Shown one piece after another: positions 8,192-17,121 of a stretch of 64,000 nt of DNA. The DNA is from Oligoflexia bacterium (GTDB lineage Bacteria; Bdellovibrionota; Bacteriovoracia; Bacteriovoracales; Bacteriovoracaceae), in contig JAAEST010000061.1 of assembly GCA_024229115.1 (NCBI GenBank), forward strand, positions 124,001 to 188,000. Reading direction: 5' to 3'. The notes beneath the pieces are model-generated. The model saw only the letters and a list, made by a program, of their open reading frames with translations. It was not told the origin of the DNA and searched no databases. Numbering within the stretch: the stretch's first letter is position 1; every line of letters starts with the position of its first letter. The position numbers and the translations under genes were made by a program.

Positions 8192-9511
8192 ATGCAGGAA
8201 CTAACAAGCTATAGAAATCGTCAAAAGAATCTTTTAGAAATCATCAATAATCAGGTTGCCGTTATTAGATCAAATGATTTGGTGACAAGAAATCACGATA
8301 CTGAATTTCCATTTAGACAAAGTAGTTCATTTAATTATCTCTGTGGTTTTGGAGAGCATGATTCACTCCTTGTAATCTCACCAGCTAAGACAACTCTCTT
8401 TCTACGCGAAACTGATCCATTTCTTGAATTATGGATGGGTAAAATGATGGGCACCCAAAGGGCCACTGATATTCTCGATGTAGATGAAGCCTATGACATC
8501 AAGGAACTTGCAGAAAAACTGCCAGAACTCCTAGATGACCATCAAGACGTCTATGTCGACTTTGGAGATGAGAAAGCTATGACTTTCGTCAAAGAGGCCA
8601 TGACAAATTTGGCCAGAAGAAAGAGAAAGAAAACGCAATCTCCCCATGGACTAAAAAATCTCTATGACTATGTTGGAGCTCTTCGCTTAGTTAAAGATAA
8701 TAACGAAAGGGCCCGTATGCAAAGATCAGCAGATATTGCAGGTCTCGCCCATAGAGCAGCGATGGCCACGGCCAATAAAGAAAGAAATGAAGCTGATATA
8801 GAAAATCTTATGGAATTTATTTTCAAAAGAGAAGGAGCTTCAGGAGCTGCTTACGGTTCTATTATAGCTGGTGGAGAAAATGCTCTTTGCCTTCACTATA
8901 TTGAAAACAACTCAAACTTCAAAGATGGTGATCTCATTCTTATCGATGCTGGAGCTGAGTTTCAAGGTTACGCTTCAGATATTACGAGAACATTTCCTGT
9001 TTCTGGAAAATTTACTGAGGCCCAAAAAGAAATCTATCAGCTTGTCTTAGATGCACAGATAGCCGCTATTGCTCTTTCAATAAATGGGAAGACATTAGAT
9101 GATATTCATAATGAAACTTGTCGTGTACTTTGTGAAGGCCTCGTCAATCTTGGGATATTAGAAGGCGATGTAAAAGAGCTTATTGCAAATGGTGAATTAA
9201 AGAAATACTACCCTCATGGGACAAGTCACTGGCTAGGTATGGATGTTCATGACCAATGTCCTTACAAAGACGAAAATAATGAAACAATCAAGCTGGCACC
9301 AGGCATGAGCTTTACTATAGAGCCAGGTCTTTATTTCCCGACAAATGATCCAAATATTCCGGAAAAATACCGTGGTATTGGAATTAGAATTGAAGATGAT
9401 ATAATGATGGATAAGGATGGTGCTGTTAATATGACGGCTTCTGTTCCTAAAACGATCAGCGAAGTGGAGAGAGCATGTTCGGAAGATCCATCACAATTCT
9501 TATTTCTATAA
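8192..9511 (+). CDS. pepP: Xaa-Pro aminopeptidase (M24B)
   Basis: Removes N-terminal residues preceding proline. The 439-residue product has an N-terminal AMP_N domain (FPFRQSSSFNYLCGF) and a C-terminal pita-bread fold with the metal ligands in order: DAGAEFQGYASDITR (two Asp), HGTSHWLGMDVHD (His), EPGLYF (Glu) and IRIEDD (Glu). I start at ATG 8192, preceded by AAGAGGTG; a GTG two codons upstream is less likely. The last 37 bases overlap the next gene, which suggests translational coupling. Confidence 0.92.
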   Translation: MQELTSYRNRQKNLLEIINNQVAVIRSNDLVTRNHDTEFPFRQSSSFNYLCGFGEHDSLLVISPAKTTLFLRETDPFLELWMGKMMGTQRATDILDVDEAYDIKELAEKLPELLDDHQDVYVDFGDEKAMTFVKEAMTNLARRKRKKTQSPHGLKNLYDYVGALRLVKDNNERARMQRSADIAGLAHRAAMATANKERNEADIENLMEFIFKREGASGAAYGSIIAGGENALCLHYIENNSNFKDGDLILIDAGAEFQGYASDITRTFPVSGKFTEAQKEIYQLVLDAQIAAIALSINGKTLDDIHNETCRVLCEGLVNLGILEGDVKELIANGELKKYYPHGTSHWLGMDVHDQCPYKDENNETIKLAPGMSFTIEPGLYFPTNDPNIPEKYRGIGIRIEDDIMMDKDGAVNMTASVPKTISEVERACSEDPSQFLFL

Positions 9512-9921
9512 TGGCGATTGTGTCTATCAAGGCACAATCATTCTCATTTGATCATCCAAATTGTCAGGTAAGAGTGAAAAGCTTCCCTAAAAAATTGCAA
9601 TACTTAAAATCAACACTAAATGAAGAGTTTTCAAAGAGAAATTTTCAATCACTTCCGATGAAAGATAACAAGAGAGTTCTTCCTGGTGATATGTACTTAG
9701 ATCTAGAGGTGGTTAAACTTCCAAGTAAACTCTACCATCCATGCTTAGTGAAGATTAAGTTTAAGGTTGCCAAGAATAGAAACCCAAGCACGTCCGATGA
9801 AACTATTTTTCAAAAAGAGATTAAAAGAACATTTCCAAGAGTGACTCTCAATGGAAAGGAAAGATGCAAAAAGGCCCTTAAAGACTCTTTTGTTCACATA
9901 CCTTATTGTAAAAAACTTTAA
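9475..9921 (+). CDS. Small exported protein of unknown function
   Basis: A 148-residue product with a signal peptide (MFGRSITILISIMAIVSIKA) and a mature part with four cysteines (NCQVRV, HPCLVKI, ERCKKA, PYCKKL) that could form two disulphides. It begins inside pepP and overlaps it by 37 bases in another frame, so the two probably form one transcript. No family recognised. It ends two bases before the stop of the convergent polyprenyl synthase gene. Confidence 0.7.
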   Translation: MFGRSITILISIMAIVSIKAQSFSFDHPNCQVRVKSFPKKLQYLKSTLNEEFSKRNFQSLPMKDNKRVLPGDMYLDLEVVKLPSKLYHPCLVKIKFKVAKNRNPSTSDETIFQKEIKRTFPRVTLNGKERCKKALKDSFVHIPYCKKL

Positions 9922-9922
9922 A

Positions 9923-10915
9923 TTAAACGTTACGTTTTTCTAGAAATTTGATGATGGCCTCAACTGGCTTTCTCTTCTTTTGAAGATCCTTCTCCGAAAT
10001 ATTCAATTGAATCATTAACTGCGCAGAAAGTTCATCTAGAATTGAATGACAACGTTTAAGTTTAGCCGCCGCTTTCATTGAAACAATTTCCACGGCCTTA
10101 TCTAATCCGGTTGACTCTTTCTTATCATTCCAAAGGTCGTAGATATCAATACCATTATTAAATTGTTCATGAATAGCAGGATTAAGAAGTAACCATTCAT
10201 AGATTACAGAATTTACAATTCCATTCTTAAGATCCAGTTGCTGATCTTTTTGAGAAGTTCCACTAAAATCAAGAACGTCATCAACTAACTGAAAACCAAT
10301 ACCTAAGTTATGGCCAAACTCTTTAAGTAGCTCGAGCGTCTTAGTATTTAACCCGGCCATAATTCCAGGAGCTACACAACACCAACTCATCACACTGGCC
10401 GTTTTATAAAGAGCAATTTTTTCAAGAATATCGTGATTATAAAGACGATCAGCTGAAGCATCGGCCTGAAGCCACTCACCTTGAGCAAGATCTTGAATAA
10501 CATGAGACATTTCTTTAACTAATTCAAGATTACCAGTGTTCGTTAATTCAACAATCACACTGGCAAGTAGATAGTCTCCCGCAAGAACAGCTTTTTTATT
10601 AGTGGCAGCTACATTAATTGAAGGATTACCACGTCTTTGAGTTGCCTGATCAATAACATCATCGTGACTTAAACTAGCCGCGTGAACCATTTCAATTGAT
10701 TTGGCAGGAATTTCTAATTTATCAGCGTCAACCTGTAAGAACTCACCCATAACATAAGTTAGAAGTGGTCTTAACCTCTTACCACCATTGAGAACAGTGC
10801 GCCCTAAAAGCTCATTAATGGCCTCATGACAGCGCTTTGAGTCAGCGCTCATCTCTAATGATTTGACCCGCTTCCACATGGCCGGTCCAATGTCTGTAAC
10901 AAGTGGATTTAACAT
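9923..10915 (-). CDS. ispB: Long-chain polyprenyl diphosphate synthase
   Basis: Builds the isoprenoid tail of the quinone by adding isopentenyl units to an allylic diphosphate. The 330-residue product has both Asp-rich motifs, SHDDVIDQATQRRG (first) and VDDVLDFSGT (second), and the NGGKRLRP lysine/arginine site near the N-terminus. Small residues before the first Asp motif fit a long-chain product. It is divergent from the menG-menC operon, so it very likely makes the menaquinone side chain; it may be called hepT or ispB depending on chain length, which cannot be read here. Confidence 0.9.
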   Translation of the reverse strand: MLNPLVTDIGPAMWKRVKSLEMSADSKRCHEAINELLGRTVLNGGKRLRPLLTYVMGEFLQVDADKLEIPAKSIEMVHAASLSHDDVIDQATQRRGNPSINVAATNKKAVLAGDYLLASVIVELTNTGNLELVKEMSHVIQDLAQGEWLQADASADRLYNHDILEKIALYKTASVMSWCCVAPGIMAGLNTKTLELLKEFGHNLGIGFQLVDDVLDFSGTSQKDQQLDLKNGIVNSVIYEWLLLNPAIHEQFNNGIDIYDLWNDKKESTGLDKAVEIVSMKAAAKLKRCHSILDELSAQLMIQLNISEKDLQKKRKPVEAIIKFLEKRNV

Positions 10916-11070
10916 GGCCCTAACATAACAGGAGCTCTTGATACTGTAAATCGTTATACTAACTTAGACATTGCGCGTTATGCATATTTATCTAGCTTAA
11001 TCTCTGTGTGTCACTTGCCCGTATGTGCCATTATTTGCTATGTATCAATTATCAAAAACTAGGAAAAATA
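10916..11070 (+). other. Divergent intergenic region of the menaquinone locus
   Basis: This 155-base stretch separates the polyprenyl synthase from menG and must hold the promoters for both directions. The track start for menG lies inside it, but no coding signal precedes ATG 11071. I see no convincing -35/-10 pair, terminator or repeat. Confidence 0.4.
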
Positions 11071-11793
11071 ATGAGCTCGAACAATCCAAATTTAAGTATT
11101 AGGAAAAAAGAATCTTTTAAAATCTTTGATGACATTGCAAAGACTTACGACTTTCTTAATCATCTTCTCAGCATGGGAATTGATGTTTACTGGAGAAATC
11201 GTCTCCTTAAGAGAATTCAAAATAAGGCTGAATTAGAGGCACTCGACCTGGCCACAGGAACTGGTGATCTGGCGATTACACTATCAAAGCATAAGCATGT
11301 AAAAAAAGTTCTTGGAATGGATCTTTCTAAAGGAATGGTTTCGATTGGTGAAACAAAAGTGAAAGATAAGGGCCTTGATAAAGTTATTAATTTTCAAATA
11401 GGCGATGCTTGTAACATCCCTTTAGAAGATAACTCATTTGATGTGGTTACAATTAGCTTTGGTATTAGAAATTTTCCTGATCCAAAGAAATCCCTAAGAG
11501 AAATTCTTAGAGTTCTAAAGCCAGGAGGAAGACTCCTTATCTTAGAGTTTGGTATGCCTAAGAATTTCTTAGTCAATGCTGTGTACACATTCTACTTTAG
11601 ATATCTTCTTCCATTTGTTGGAAACCTTGTTTCTGGACATGGAGATGCTTATACCTATCTCAACAAAACGGTAGAAGATTTTGCTTACGGGCAAGATTTT
11701 GCTGACTGGATGAAAGAAGCTGGCTTTAACAACGTTAAATTTGAAGAGCTTACTTTTGGTATTTCTAATCTCTATCGAGGAGATAAGCTTTAA
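11071..11793 (+). CDS. menG: Demethylmenaquinone methyltransferase (MenG/UbiE)
   Basis: Transfers methyl from S-adenosylmethionine to demethylmenaquinone, the last step of menaquinone synthesis. The 240-residue product has the family opening FDDIAKTYDFLNHLLSMGID..WRN, the SAM-binding motif I as LDLATGTGDLA, and motif II/post-motifs DVVTISFGIRNFPD and LKPGGRLLILEFG. I start at 11071 because CTAGGA precedes it and the family start aligns there; an in-frame start 21 codons upstream is unlikely. It is the first gene of the men operon: its TAA shares bases with the menF ATG. Confidence 0.93.
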   Translation: MSSNNPNLSIRKKESFKIFDDIAKTYDFLNHLLSMGIDVYWRNRLLKRIQNKAELEALDLATGTGDLAITLSKHKHVKKVLGMDLSKGMVSIGETKVKDKGLDKVINFQIGDACNIPLEDNSFDVVTISFGIRNFPDPKKSLREILRVLKPGGRLLILEFGMPKNFLVNAVYTFYFRYLLPFVGNLVSGHGDAYTYLNKTVEDFAYGQDFADWMKEAGFNNVKFEELTFGISNLYRGDKL

Positions 11794-13178
11794 TGCTCGA
11801 TTGGGATAGGTTAAAACTCGATATTTACAAAGAAGTTAATAATTATCCTTTGATAAAAAAGGATAATGCTTTGATAAAAAAGGATCCCCCTATCCATCAA
11901 TTAAGCTGGAATCTCCCAGAGTTTGAATTCACTCACTTCTTTTCTACACTCGGCAATTTCCCAAAATTCTTTTGGTCAAATAAAGAAGCATCAACAGAGG
12001 TTATGGGATTAGGTATCTTTCAAGAGTATAAAACAGAACAAGATATAGAACAGATTGAAAAAACTATTGCTAAAGAAAATCTTGATGTAAAACTCTTTGC
12101 TAGTTTTCAATTTGAAAATACACCGACCGGAAAGAAGAAGAACAAAGGTTGCCCTTTAGGTAACTGGGAAAATTTCGAAAAATCTCATTACATTATTCCT
12201 ACAATTTTATTTATCAAAGAAGATAGAAATTTTAGAATTGTAATCAATCTGTCTGCGAAACAAGTGGCCAATGATACTGCGAAGGCAAGAACAATCTTTG
12301 AACTAGATCATCTTCTTTCTCTCAATTTTGATAGATTAAAGAGAATAGATCTTGTCACGACTGAGTATCAACCAAGTAGGCTCGAATGGAATCAAATGCT
12401 CCTTAAATCTGAGCTCATGTTTAAAAAGTCAAAGCTTAATAAAGTAGTACTTGCTCGCAAGAAAGTTCTAACATTTGAAGGCGATGATCTGGCCAAGAAT
12501 ATTTTTATCAAACTTTCTGAACAAAGATCACTTAACGACTATTTCTTTTACTGGGAAAAAACACCGGGACAAGTATTTCTAGGAATATCTCCTGAAACAC
12601 TCTTTAAAAGAAGTGATCGAAAGTTAAATATTGACTCCTTAGCGGGGACAAGACCCCGAGGTACCACAAAAGAATCAGACCAATCACTAGGTGAAGTTCT
12701 CCTTAACTCCAAAAAAGATTTAAAAGAGCATCGTATCGTCACTGATTGGATCAAAGAAGCAATGTCTGAGTTAGTCGATGCTTTTCATAAGAATAAAACT
12801 GAAAAGCTTCTTAAACTTCGCCATGTTCAGCATATTCACACGCCTATTAAGGCCATCCTCAAAAAAGATTTAAGCAATCTGGATATTATTCGTAAACTTC
12901 ACCCAACTCCAGCAGTTGGCGGAATCCCACAGAAGGAAGCATTAGAATTCATTAAAGAGCATGAACCATTTCACCGTGGACTTTATGCTGCCCCAATTGG
13001 AATGGTTGATAGTCATTCAAGTGAGTTTGCAGTTGGAATTAGAAGTGCTCTAATCAAAGGAAACGAAGTCACACTCTTTGGCGGTGCGGGAATTGTTCTA
13101 GAAAGCGATGCTAAAGAAGAATGGATTGAAACTGAGAATAAGATGAAAAACTTTACGGAGATTTTTCATCATGAATAA
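11793..13178 (+). CDS. menF: Isochorismate synthase (MenF)
   Basis: Converts chorismate to isochorismate, the entry step of menaquinone synthesis. The 461-residue product carries the chorismate-binding C-terminal domain: GISPETLFKR, DSLAGTRPRG, KEHRIVTDWI, HPTPAVGG, FAVGIRSALI and LFGGAGIV. The N-terminal region has an in-frame 21-base duplication (LIKKDNALIKKD). The ATG lies in the menG stop (TAATG) and its end overlaps menD by eight bases. It sits with menD and menA, which favours menaquinone over a siderophore pathway. Confidence 0.92.
   Translation: MLDWDRLKLDIYKEVNNYPLIKKDNALIKKDPPIHQLSWNLPEFEFTHFFSTLGNFPKFFWSNKEASTEVMGLGIFQEYKTEQDIEQIEKTIAKENLDVKLFASFQFENTPTGKKKNKGCPLGNWENFEKSHYIIPTILFIKEDRNFRIVINLSAKQVANDTAKARTIFELDHLLSLNFDRLKRIDLVTTEYQPSRLEWNQMLLKSELMFKKSKLNKVVLARKKVLTFEGDDLAKNIFIKLSEQRSLNDYFFYWEKTPGQVFLGISPETLFKRSDRKLNIDSLAGTRPRGTTKESDQSLGEVLLNSKKDLKEHRIVTDWIKEAMSELVDAFHKNKTEKLLKLRHVQHIHTPIKAILKKDLSNLDIIRKLHPTPAVGGIPQKEALEFIKEHEPFHRGLYAAPIGMVDSHSSEFAVGIRSALIKGNEVTLFGGAGIVLESDAKEEWIETENKMKNFTEIFHHE
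11848..11885 (+). repeat. Short in-frame direct duplication in menF
   Basis: CTTTGATAAAAAAGGAT occurs twice, at 11848-11864 and 11869-11885, with a period of 21 bases, giving LIKKD-NA-LIKKD. It adds seven codons to the variable N-terminus of MenF and keeps the frame. Confidence 0.85.
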
Positions 13179-14907
13179 CGAAAAAAAGAATCACTTAGAT
13201 TTTTCAAATATTAACCGCCTCTGGAGTTATCTAGTTATCAATGAAATCAATGCTCAGGATGTGAGTGGTTTCTACCCTTCTCCAGGATTAAGAAATGCTC
13301 CTCTGTTATGGGCCATTACAAAAGTTGATAATGAAAAAGTTTTCAGTGGACTTGATGAAAGATCTCAATCCTTTCGAGCTCTCGGAGCTTGCAAGAAAAC
13401 GGGTCTCCCGTCGGTTCTTCTTTGTACATCAGGAACGGCCATGGCCAATTACTACCCTGCTGTCATTGAAGCTCAAAAAGACAATCTTCCCTTAATCATC
13501 ATTTCAAGTGATCGTCCTGATGATTTAGTCTGGGGTGACCACAATCAAACAATCACTCAAGAAAATCTCTATGGTAACTTTGTCTTAGAAGCCGTTGATT
13601 TAGGCCTACCGTCAGAAGATATTTCTCCCCAAGTCCTTACCACAAAAGTGGCACAGCTTATTCACAAGGCAAAATTCCAAGGTGGGCCAATCCATATCAA
13701 TATACGTTTTAGAGAACCACTTGATCATACAGTAAAAGAAATTGATAAAAATTACTTAGAAAAGGCGCATGCCCTACTTAATAGTTCTTCAACAAGCTTT
13801 CATCCTTTAAACTACTTAGCCGGAGAGCTTCCTAGCTTTGTTATTGATAAACTCTCCAGTGCTAAAAAACCTCTTATCACTGTTGGTGGTCTAAGAAATA
13901 TCAATGATCAAACAATCTCACTTTTTAGAGAGTTAACTGATAAACTTGGTGGTCATTTTCACTTTGATATTACGAGTAGTTTAAAATTCATTAAAAATAA
14001 TAGTGAAGGACAGATTCCTTCTCCTGATCATCCAGAAGTTCTAGAGTCTTTAAAAGCGGACTCTCCTGATTTAATTCTTCATTTTGGATCAAGAATTACC
14101 AGTAAGTTCTATTACCAATGGCTATCCAATGAAGATATCCCACATATTCACTTTGGAACAACTTGGGAATTAAAAGACCCTTCCGGAACTATTGATCATA
14201 AAGTATTCGGTCCTATTGATGCGGCTTTAGGAACTCTCATAAGCACAATAGAAAATCATTCCATCTCTCCACGAAAGTCATGGCTCAATTGGGATCAAAT
14301 CATTGCGAAAAAAGAAAGTGTAATAGAAGAAGCTCCTCTAAGCTTCGCTTATATCAGCAAGAAGGCCATTGAGCTGGCTAGCGTTGGTTCACAATTCTAC
14401 ATTGGCAACTCAAGTATTATTAGAAGCTTTAATAATTATTCTACAACCACAAATAATAAGAACTTTAAGGTTTTCTCTAATCGTGGTGTAAGTGGGATAG
14501 AAGGCTTTATTTCAAGTGCCATTGGTCTTTCAGAACAGTCTCATGAATTGACATATCTCTTCATCGGAGACGTTAGTGCACTACATGATATCAACGCTCT
14601 TCATCTACCATCTAATAATCTCAAGATTATTATTCTTAATAATTCTGGTGGAGGAATTTTTAAACTCCTCCCAATAAATAACGATAGCGATCAATCATAT
14701 CTCGATCTTCTTACGACTCCTCATCAGTCATCGTTCAACGATATTGCCAAGGCCTTTAAGGTTAAGGCCAATTCAGTAGCTACTAAAGATGAGTTCTTGC
14801 AATCATTTAAAGACTTAGCTAAATCAAAAGAAACTGAAGTTCTAGAGGTTATTATTGATGATCAAAATAATATTGATCTCTTTCATCAGTTAAAAACGAT
14901 AAAATAA
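13171..14907 (+). CDS. menD: SEPHCHC synthase (MenD)
   Basis: A thiamine-diphosphate enzyme that joins 2-oxoglutarate to isochorismate. The 578-residue product shows family landmarks: CTSGTAMANYYPAVIEA in the pyrimidine domain with the preceding RSQSFRALG, SSDRPDDL, DHNQTITQ, and the PP domain GDVSALHDINAL...NNSGGGIFKLLP. Length is typical. It overlaps menF by eight bases, and its TAA shares its last base with the menA ATG, so the three are translationally coupled. Confidence 0.95.
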   Translation: MNNEKKNHLDFSNINRLWSYLVINEINAQDVSGFYPSPGLRNAPLLWAITKVDNEKVFSGLDERSQSFRALGACKKTGLPSVLLCTSGTAMANYYPAVIEAQKDNLPLIIISSDRPDDLVWGDHNQTITQENLYGNFVLEAVDLGLPSEDISPQVLTTKVAQLIHKAKFQGGPIHINIRFREPLDHTVKEIDKNYLEKAHALLNSSSTSFHPLNYLAGELPSFVIDKLSSAKKPLITVGGLRNINDQTISLFRELTDKLGGHFHFDITSSLKFIKNNSEGQIPSPDHPEVLESLKADSPDLILHFGSRITSKFYYQWLSNEDIPHIHFGTTWELKDPSGTIDHKVFGPIDAALGTLISTIENHSISPRKSWLNWDQIIAKKESVIEEAPLSFAYISKKAIELASVGSQFYIGNSSIIRSFNNYSTTTNNKNFKVFSNRGVSGIEGFISSAIGLSEQSHELTYLFIGDVSALHDINALHLPSNNLKIIILNNSGGGIFKLLPINNDSDQSYLDLLTTPHQSSFNDIAKAFKVKANSVATKDEFLQSFKDLAKSKETEVLEVIIDDQNNIDLFHQLKTIK

Positions 14908-15776
14908 TGAATGCAATTAACCCATGGATTCTTGCCATAAGGCCAAAAACCCTCTTTGCCTCATTAGGACCAGTAATCTTAGGACTTGCTATTGTCTATA
15001 ATGAATTTCAACAGATAAACATTTCTCTAGCTTTACTGACGGCCCTCTGTGCACTTCTCTTGCAAGCATCAAGTAACTTGATCAACGATTACTATGATGG
15101 TGTTGATGGAAAAGATTCAGATGAGAGACTTGGACCTCTTAGAGTTACTTCTTCAGGTCTCATCCCTGCAGCTCAAGTAAAAAAAGCGTTTATCCTCACT
15201 CTGTTAGTTAGTTTTCTTATCGGATCCATTCTTATGATCCATGGAGGAATTCCAATTATTGTGATTGGTTTAAGTTCTCTCTTCTTTGCTTGGGCGTATA
15301 CTGGAGGCCCCTTCCCTTTGTCGAGATTAGGACTTGGTGAGATTGCAGCATTTATTTTCTTTGGACCTATTCCTGTTTGGGGAACTTATTTTCTACAATC
15401 AAAAGTTCATCATGACTTGCCTATATTATTTGGCTTTGTACCAGGATTCATATCAGCGGCATTGATGGCGGTTAATAATCTAAGAGACAGAAAAGAAGAT
15501 AAGGCAAATGGCAAAAAAACAATCGCTACTATCTTGACAGAAATGGGTGCGAGATATCTTGTCATCAACTTCATACTTTTAAGTGCTTTCTTTCTCCCTT
15601 TAGTGACAAGAGAGCCGAAATCATTAATTGTTATTCTCCCTGCACTATTATTCTTTAAGAACTGGAAGAAGGTTCTTAGTGCACCAATAGATCGTGATTT
15701 AAATAATGTCTTGGCCAACACTGGGAAATACCTTTTTCTCCAATGTCTGGTTCATTCCATTGTGATATTGCTATGA
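14907..15776 (+). CDS. menA: 1,4-dihydroxy-2-naphthoate polyprenyltransferase (MenA)
   Basis: Integral membrane UbiA-family enzyme that prenylates DHNA, linking ring and tail synthesis. It has about eight or nine membrane helices in 289 residues and both Asp-rich motifs, NLINDYYDGVDGKDSDER and NNLRDRKEDKANGKKT, with IRPKTLFAS at the start. The substrate ring comes from the upstream genes and the prenyl donor from the divergent synthase. Its stop overlaps the menC ATG (ATGA). Confidence 0.95.
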   Translation: MNAINPWILAIRPKTLFASLGPVILGLAIVYNEFQQINISLALLTALCALLLQASSNLINDYYDGVDGKDSDERLGPLRVTSSGLIPAAQVKKAFILTLLVSFLIGSILMIHGGIPIIVIGLSSLFFAWAYTGGPFPLSRLGLGEIAAFIFFGPIPVWGTYFLQSKVHHDLPILFGFVPGFISAALMAVNNLRDRKEDKANGKKTIATILTEMGARYLVINFILLSAFFLPLVTREPKSLIVILPALLFFKNWKKVLSAPIDRDLNNVLANTGKYLFLQCLVHSIVILL

Positions 15777-16579
15777 AGATTGAGAGTTCGCAACTACAAC
15801 TAAAATCTCCTATGAAATGGAATGGCAGTTCTTACAACTCTATTCCTAGAATTTTCATTAATGATGAAATTGAAATTCTCCACCTTCCAGAACTTAATCA
15901 AGGAAACTTCGAAGAGATCTATCAAGCACTAAAAAATGATCTTGAAAACTTAGGGATGCCTCAAAGTTATGAAGGCTTCAAAAAGATTTTAAATAATAAC
16001 TATCCTTCACATATTTCATACTTTATTGATCTTCACTTTAAGACAAAGAACTTTGATAAAAATAGATTTCCAATAGAAAGATGTCATCAACTCGTCATAG
16101 TTAACAACCTGCTAACTACGGAGATTCTCGGATCAGTAATCAAATTAAAACTTGGTAGACTTGAATTTGAGAATGAGCTGGAGATACTTGAGCAGTTCAC
16201 TAATACTAATAAGAACGTTTCACTACGCATAGATACAAATTCTTCTTATGACCGACATCAATATAAAATTCTTATAGAAAGATATAGTGAAAATATAGAA
16301 TATATCGAACTTGATGAAAACGAATTAGACTATGACCTTCCTGTAAAGCGGGCCTGGGACTATAACTTGAATTATGAGATCCCTGATGTTGATATCATTG
16401 TATTAAAACCATCGCTTATTGGTGATATTGAAGCTATAAGAAATTTTATCGAAAGTTGTGAGAAAGAAATAGTTTTTAGCTCAACATTTGAAGCTGAAGT
16501 TTATCAGCAGTATATCTTAGAGAATTTAGCTTCTCATGAGACTGTACACGGTCTTCTAAGCTATCAATATAGAGGGTAA
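15773..16579 (+). CDS. menC: o-Succinylbenzoate synthase (MenC), divergent
   Basis: Enolase-superfamily dehydratase making o-succinylbenzoate. Overall similarity is low, but the catalytic order can be traced: KLKLG (KxK lysine pair), SLRIDTN (first metal Asp), EYIELDE (metal Glu), RAWDYNL (third metal Asp, where the family has WDES), IIVLKPSLIGD (opposite Lys) and VFSSTFEAE. The start at 15773 sits in the menA stop (ATGA); ten extra upstream codons are not needed. Its 3' end overlaps the convergent gene at 16564 by 16 bases. At 268 residues it is shorter than the usual ~320. Confidence 0.82.
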   Translation: MKIESSQLQLKSPMKWNGSSYNSIPRIFINDEIEILHLPELNQGNFEEIYQALKNDLENLGMPQSYEGFKKILNNNYPSHISYFIDLHFKTKNFDKNRFPIERCHQLVIVNNLLTTEILGSVIKLKLGRLEFENELEILEQFTNTNKNVSLRIDTNSSYDRHQYKILIERYSENIEYIELDENELDYDLPVKRAWDYNLNYEIPDVDIIVLKPSLIGDIEAIRNFIESCEKEIVFSSTFEAEVYQQYILENLASHETVHGLLSYQYRG

Positions 16580-17121
16580 TTATCTTCTCGTAACGTATCT
16601 TGGTTATAATCAATTTCAAGTTGGTAAAACCCGTTGTCACATTGAACGAAAAGAATCTCATCTAGTTTTCTGTTTCTGTTATCTTGAGAGATAAAAACAA
16701 GTGGATATTGAGTCGAATCAGAGCATAGAGATCTAAACTTTCTTCTTAAGCTTAAAGAATTATAGCTGTCGACATGGTTATAAACACTCTTACTATTTAT
16801 TGTCGTAAAGAAGCCTGACTTAATAAGGTCAATTACCTCTGAAGCAAGAATTGCACTCTGGTTATTCTGAATGACACGTCCCATTTCATTAAAAATAAAA
16901 GTAAGGAAAACATCTGAACCTAAACAATTAGTGCAAGTGTCTTCTTTTACAGTACATGATTTTTCTTCATCACATATTTCTAAACATTGAGTAGGCTCGC
17001 TACATTCAATAGTAATTTCTTTTTCTAATTTCGCATTCCAATTTGGAGTAACTTGAAAAGCAAAACTATGACTATTAAAAACAAGGAGTGACATCATTAT
17101 CAGTAAAAGGAATTTAATCAT
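16564..17121 (-). CDS. Exported Cys-rich protein, last gene of a five-gene secreted cluster
   Basis: A 185-residue product with a signal peptide (IKFLLLIMMSLLVFNSHSFA) and a Cys-dense segment of about 45 residues (IECSEPTQCLEICDEEKSC, TCTNCLG), then a mostly helical part and a second pair of cysteines. Its ATG overlaps the stop of the 915-residue gene by four bases, so they are coupled. The 3' end overlaps menC on the other strand. No family recognised. Confidence 0.7.
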   Translation of the reverse strand: MIKFLLLIMMSLLVFNSHSFAFQVTPNWNAKLEKEITIECSEPTQCLEICDEEKSCTVKEDTCTNCLGSDVFLTFIFNEMGRVIQNNQSAILASEVIDLIKSGFFTTINSKSVYNHVDSYNSLSLRRKFRSLCSDSTQYPLVFISQDNRNRKLDEILFVQCDNGFYQLEIDYNQDTLREDNYPLY

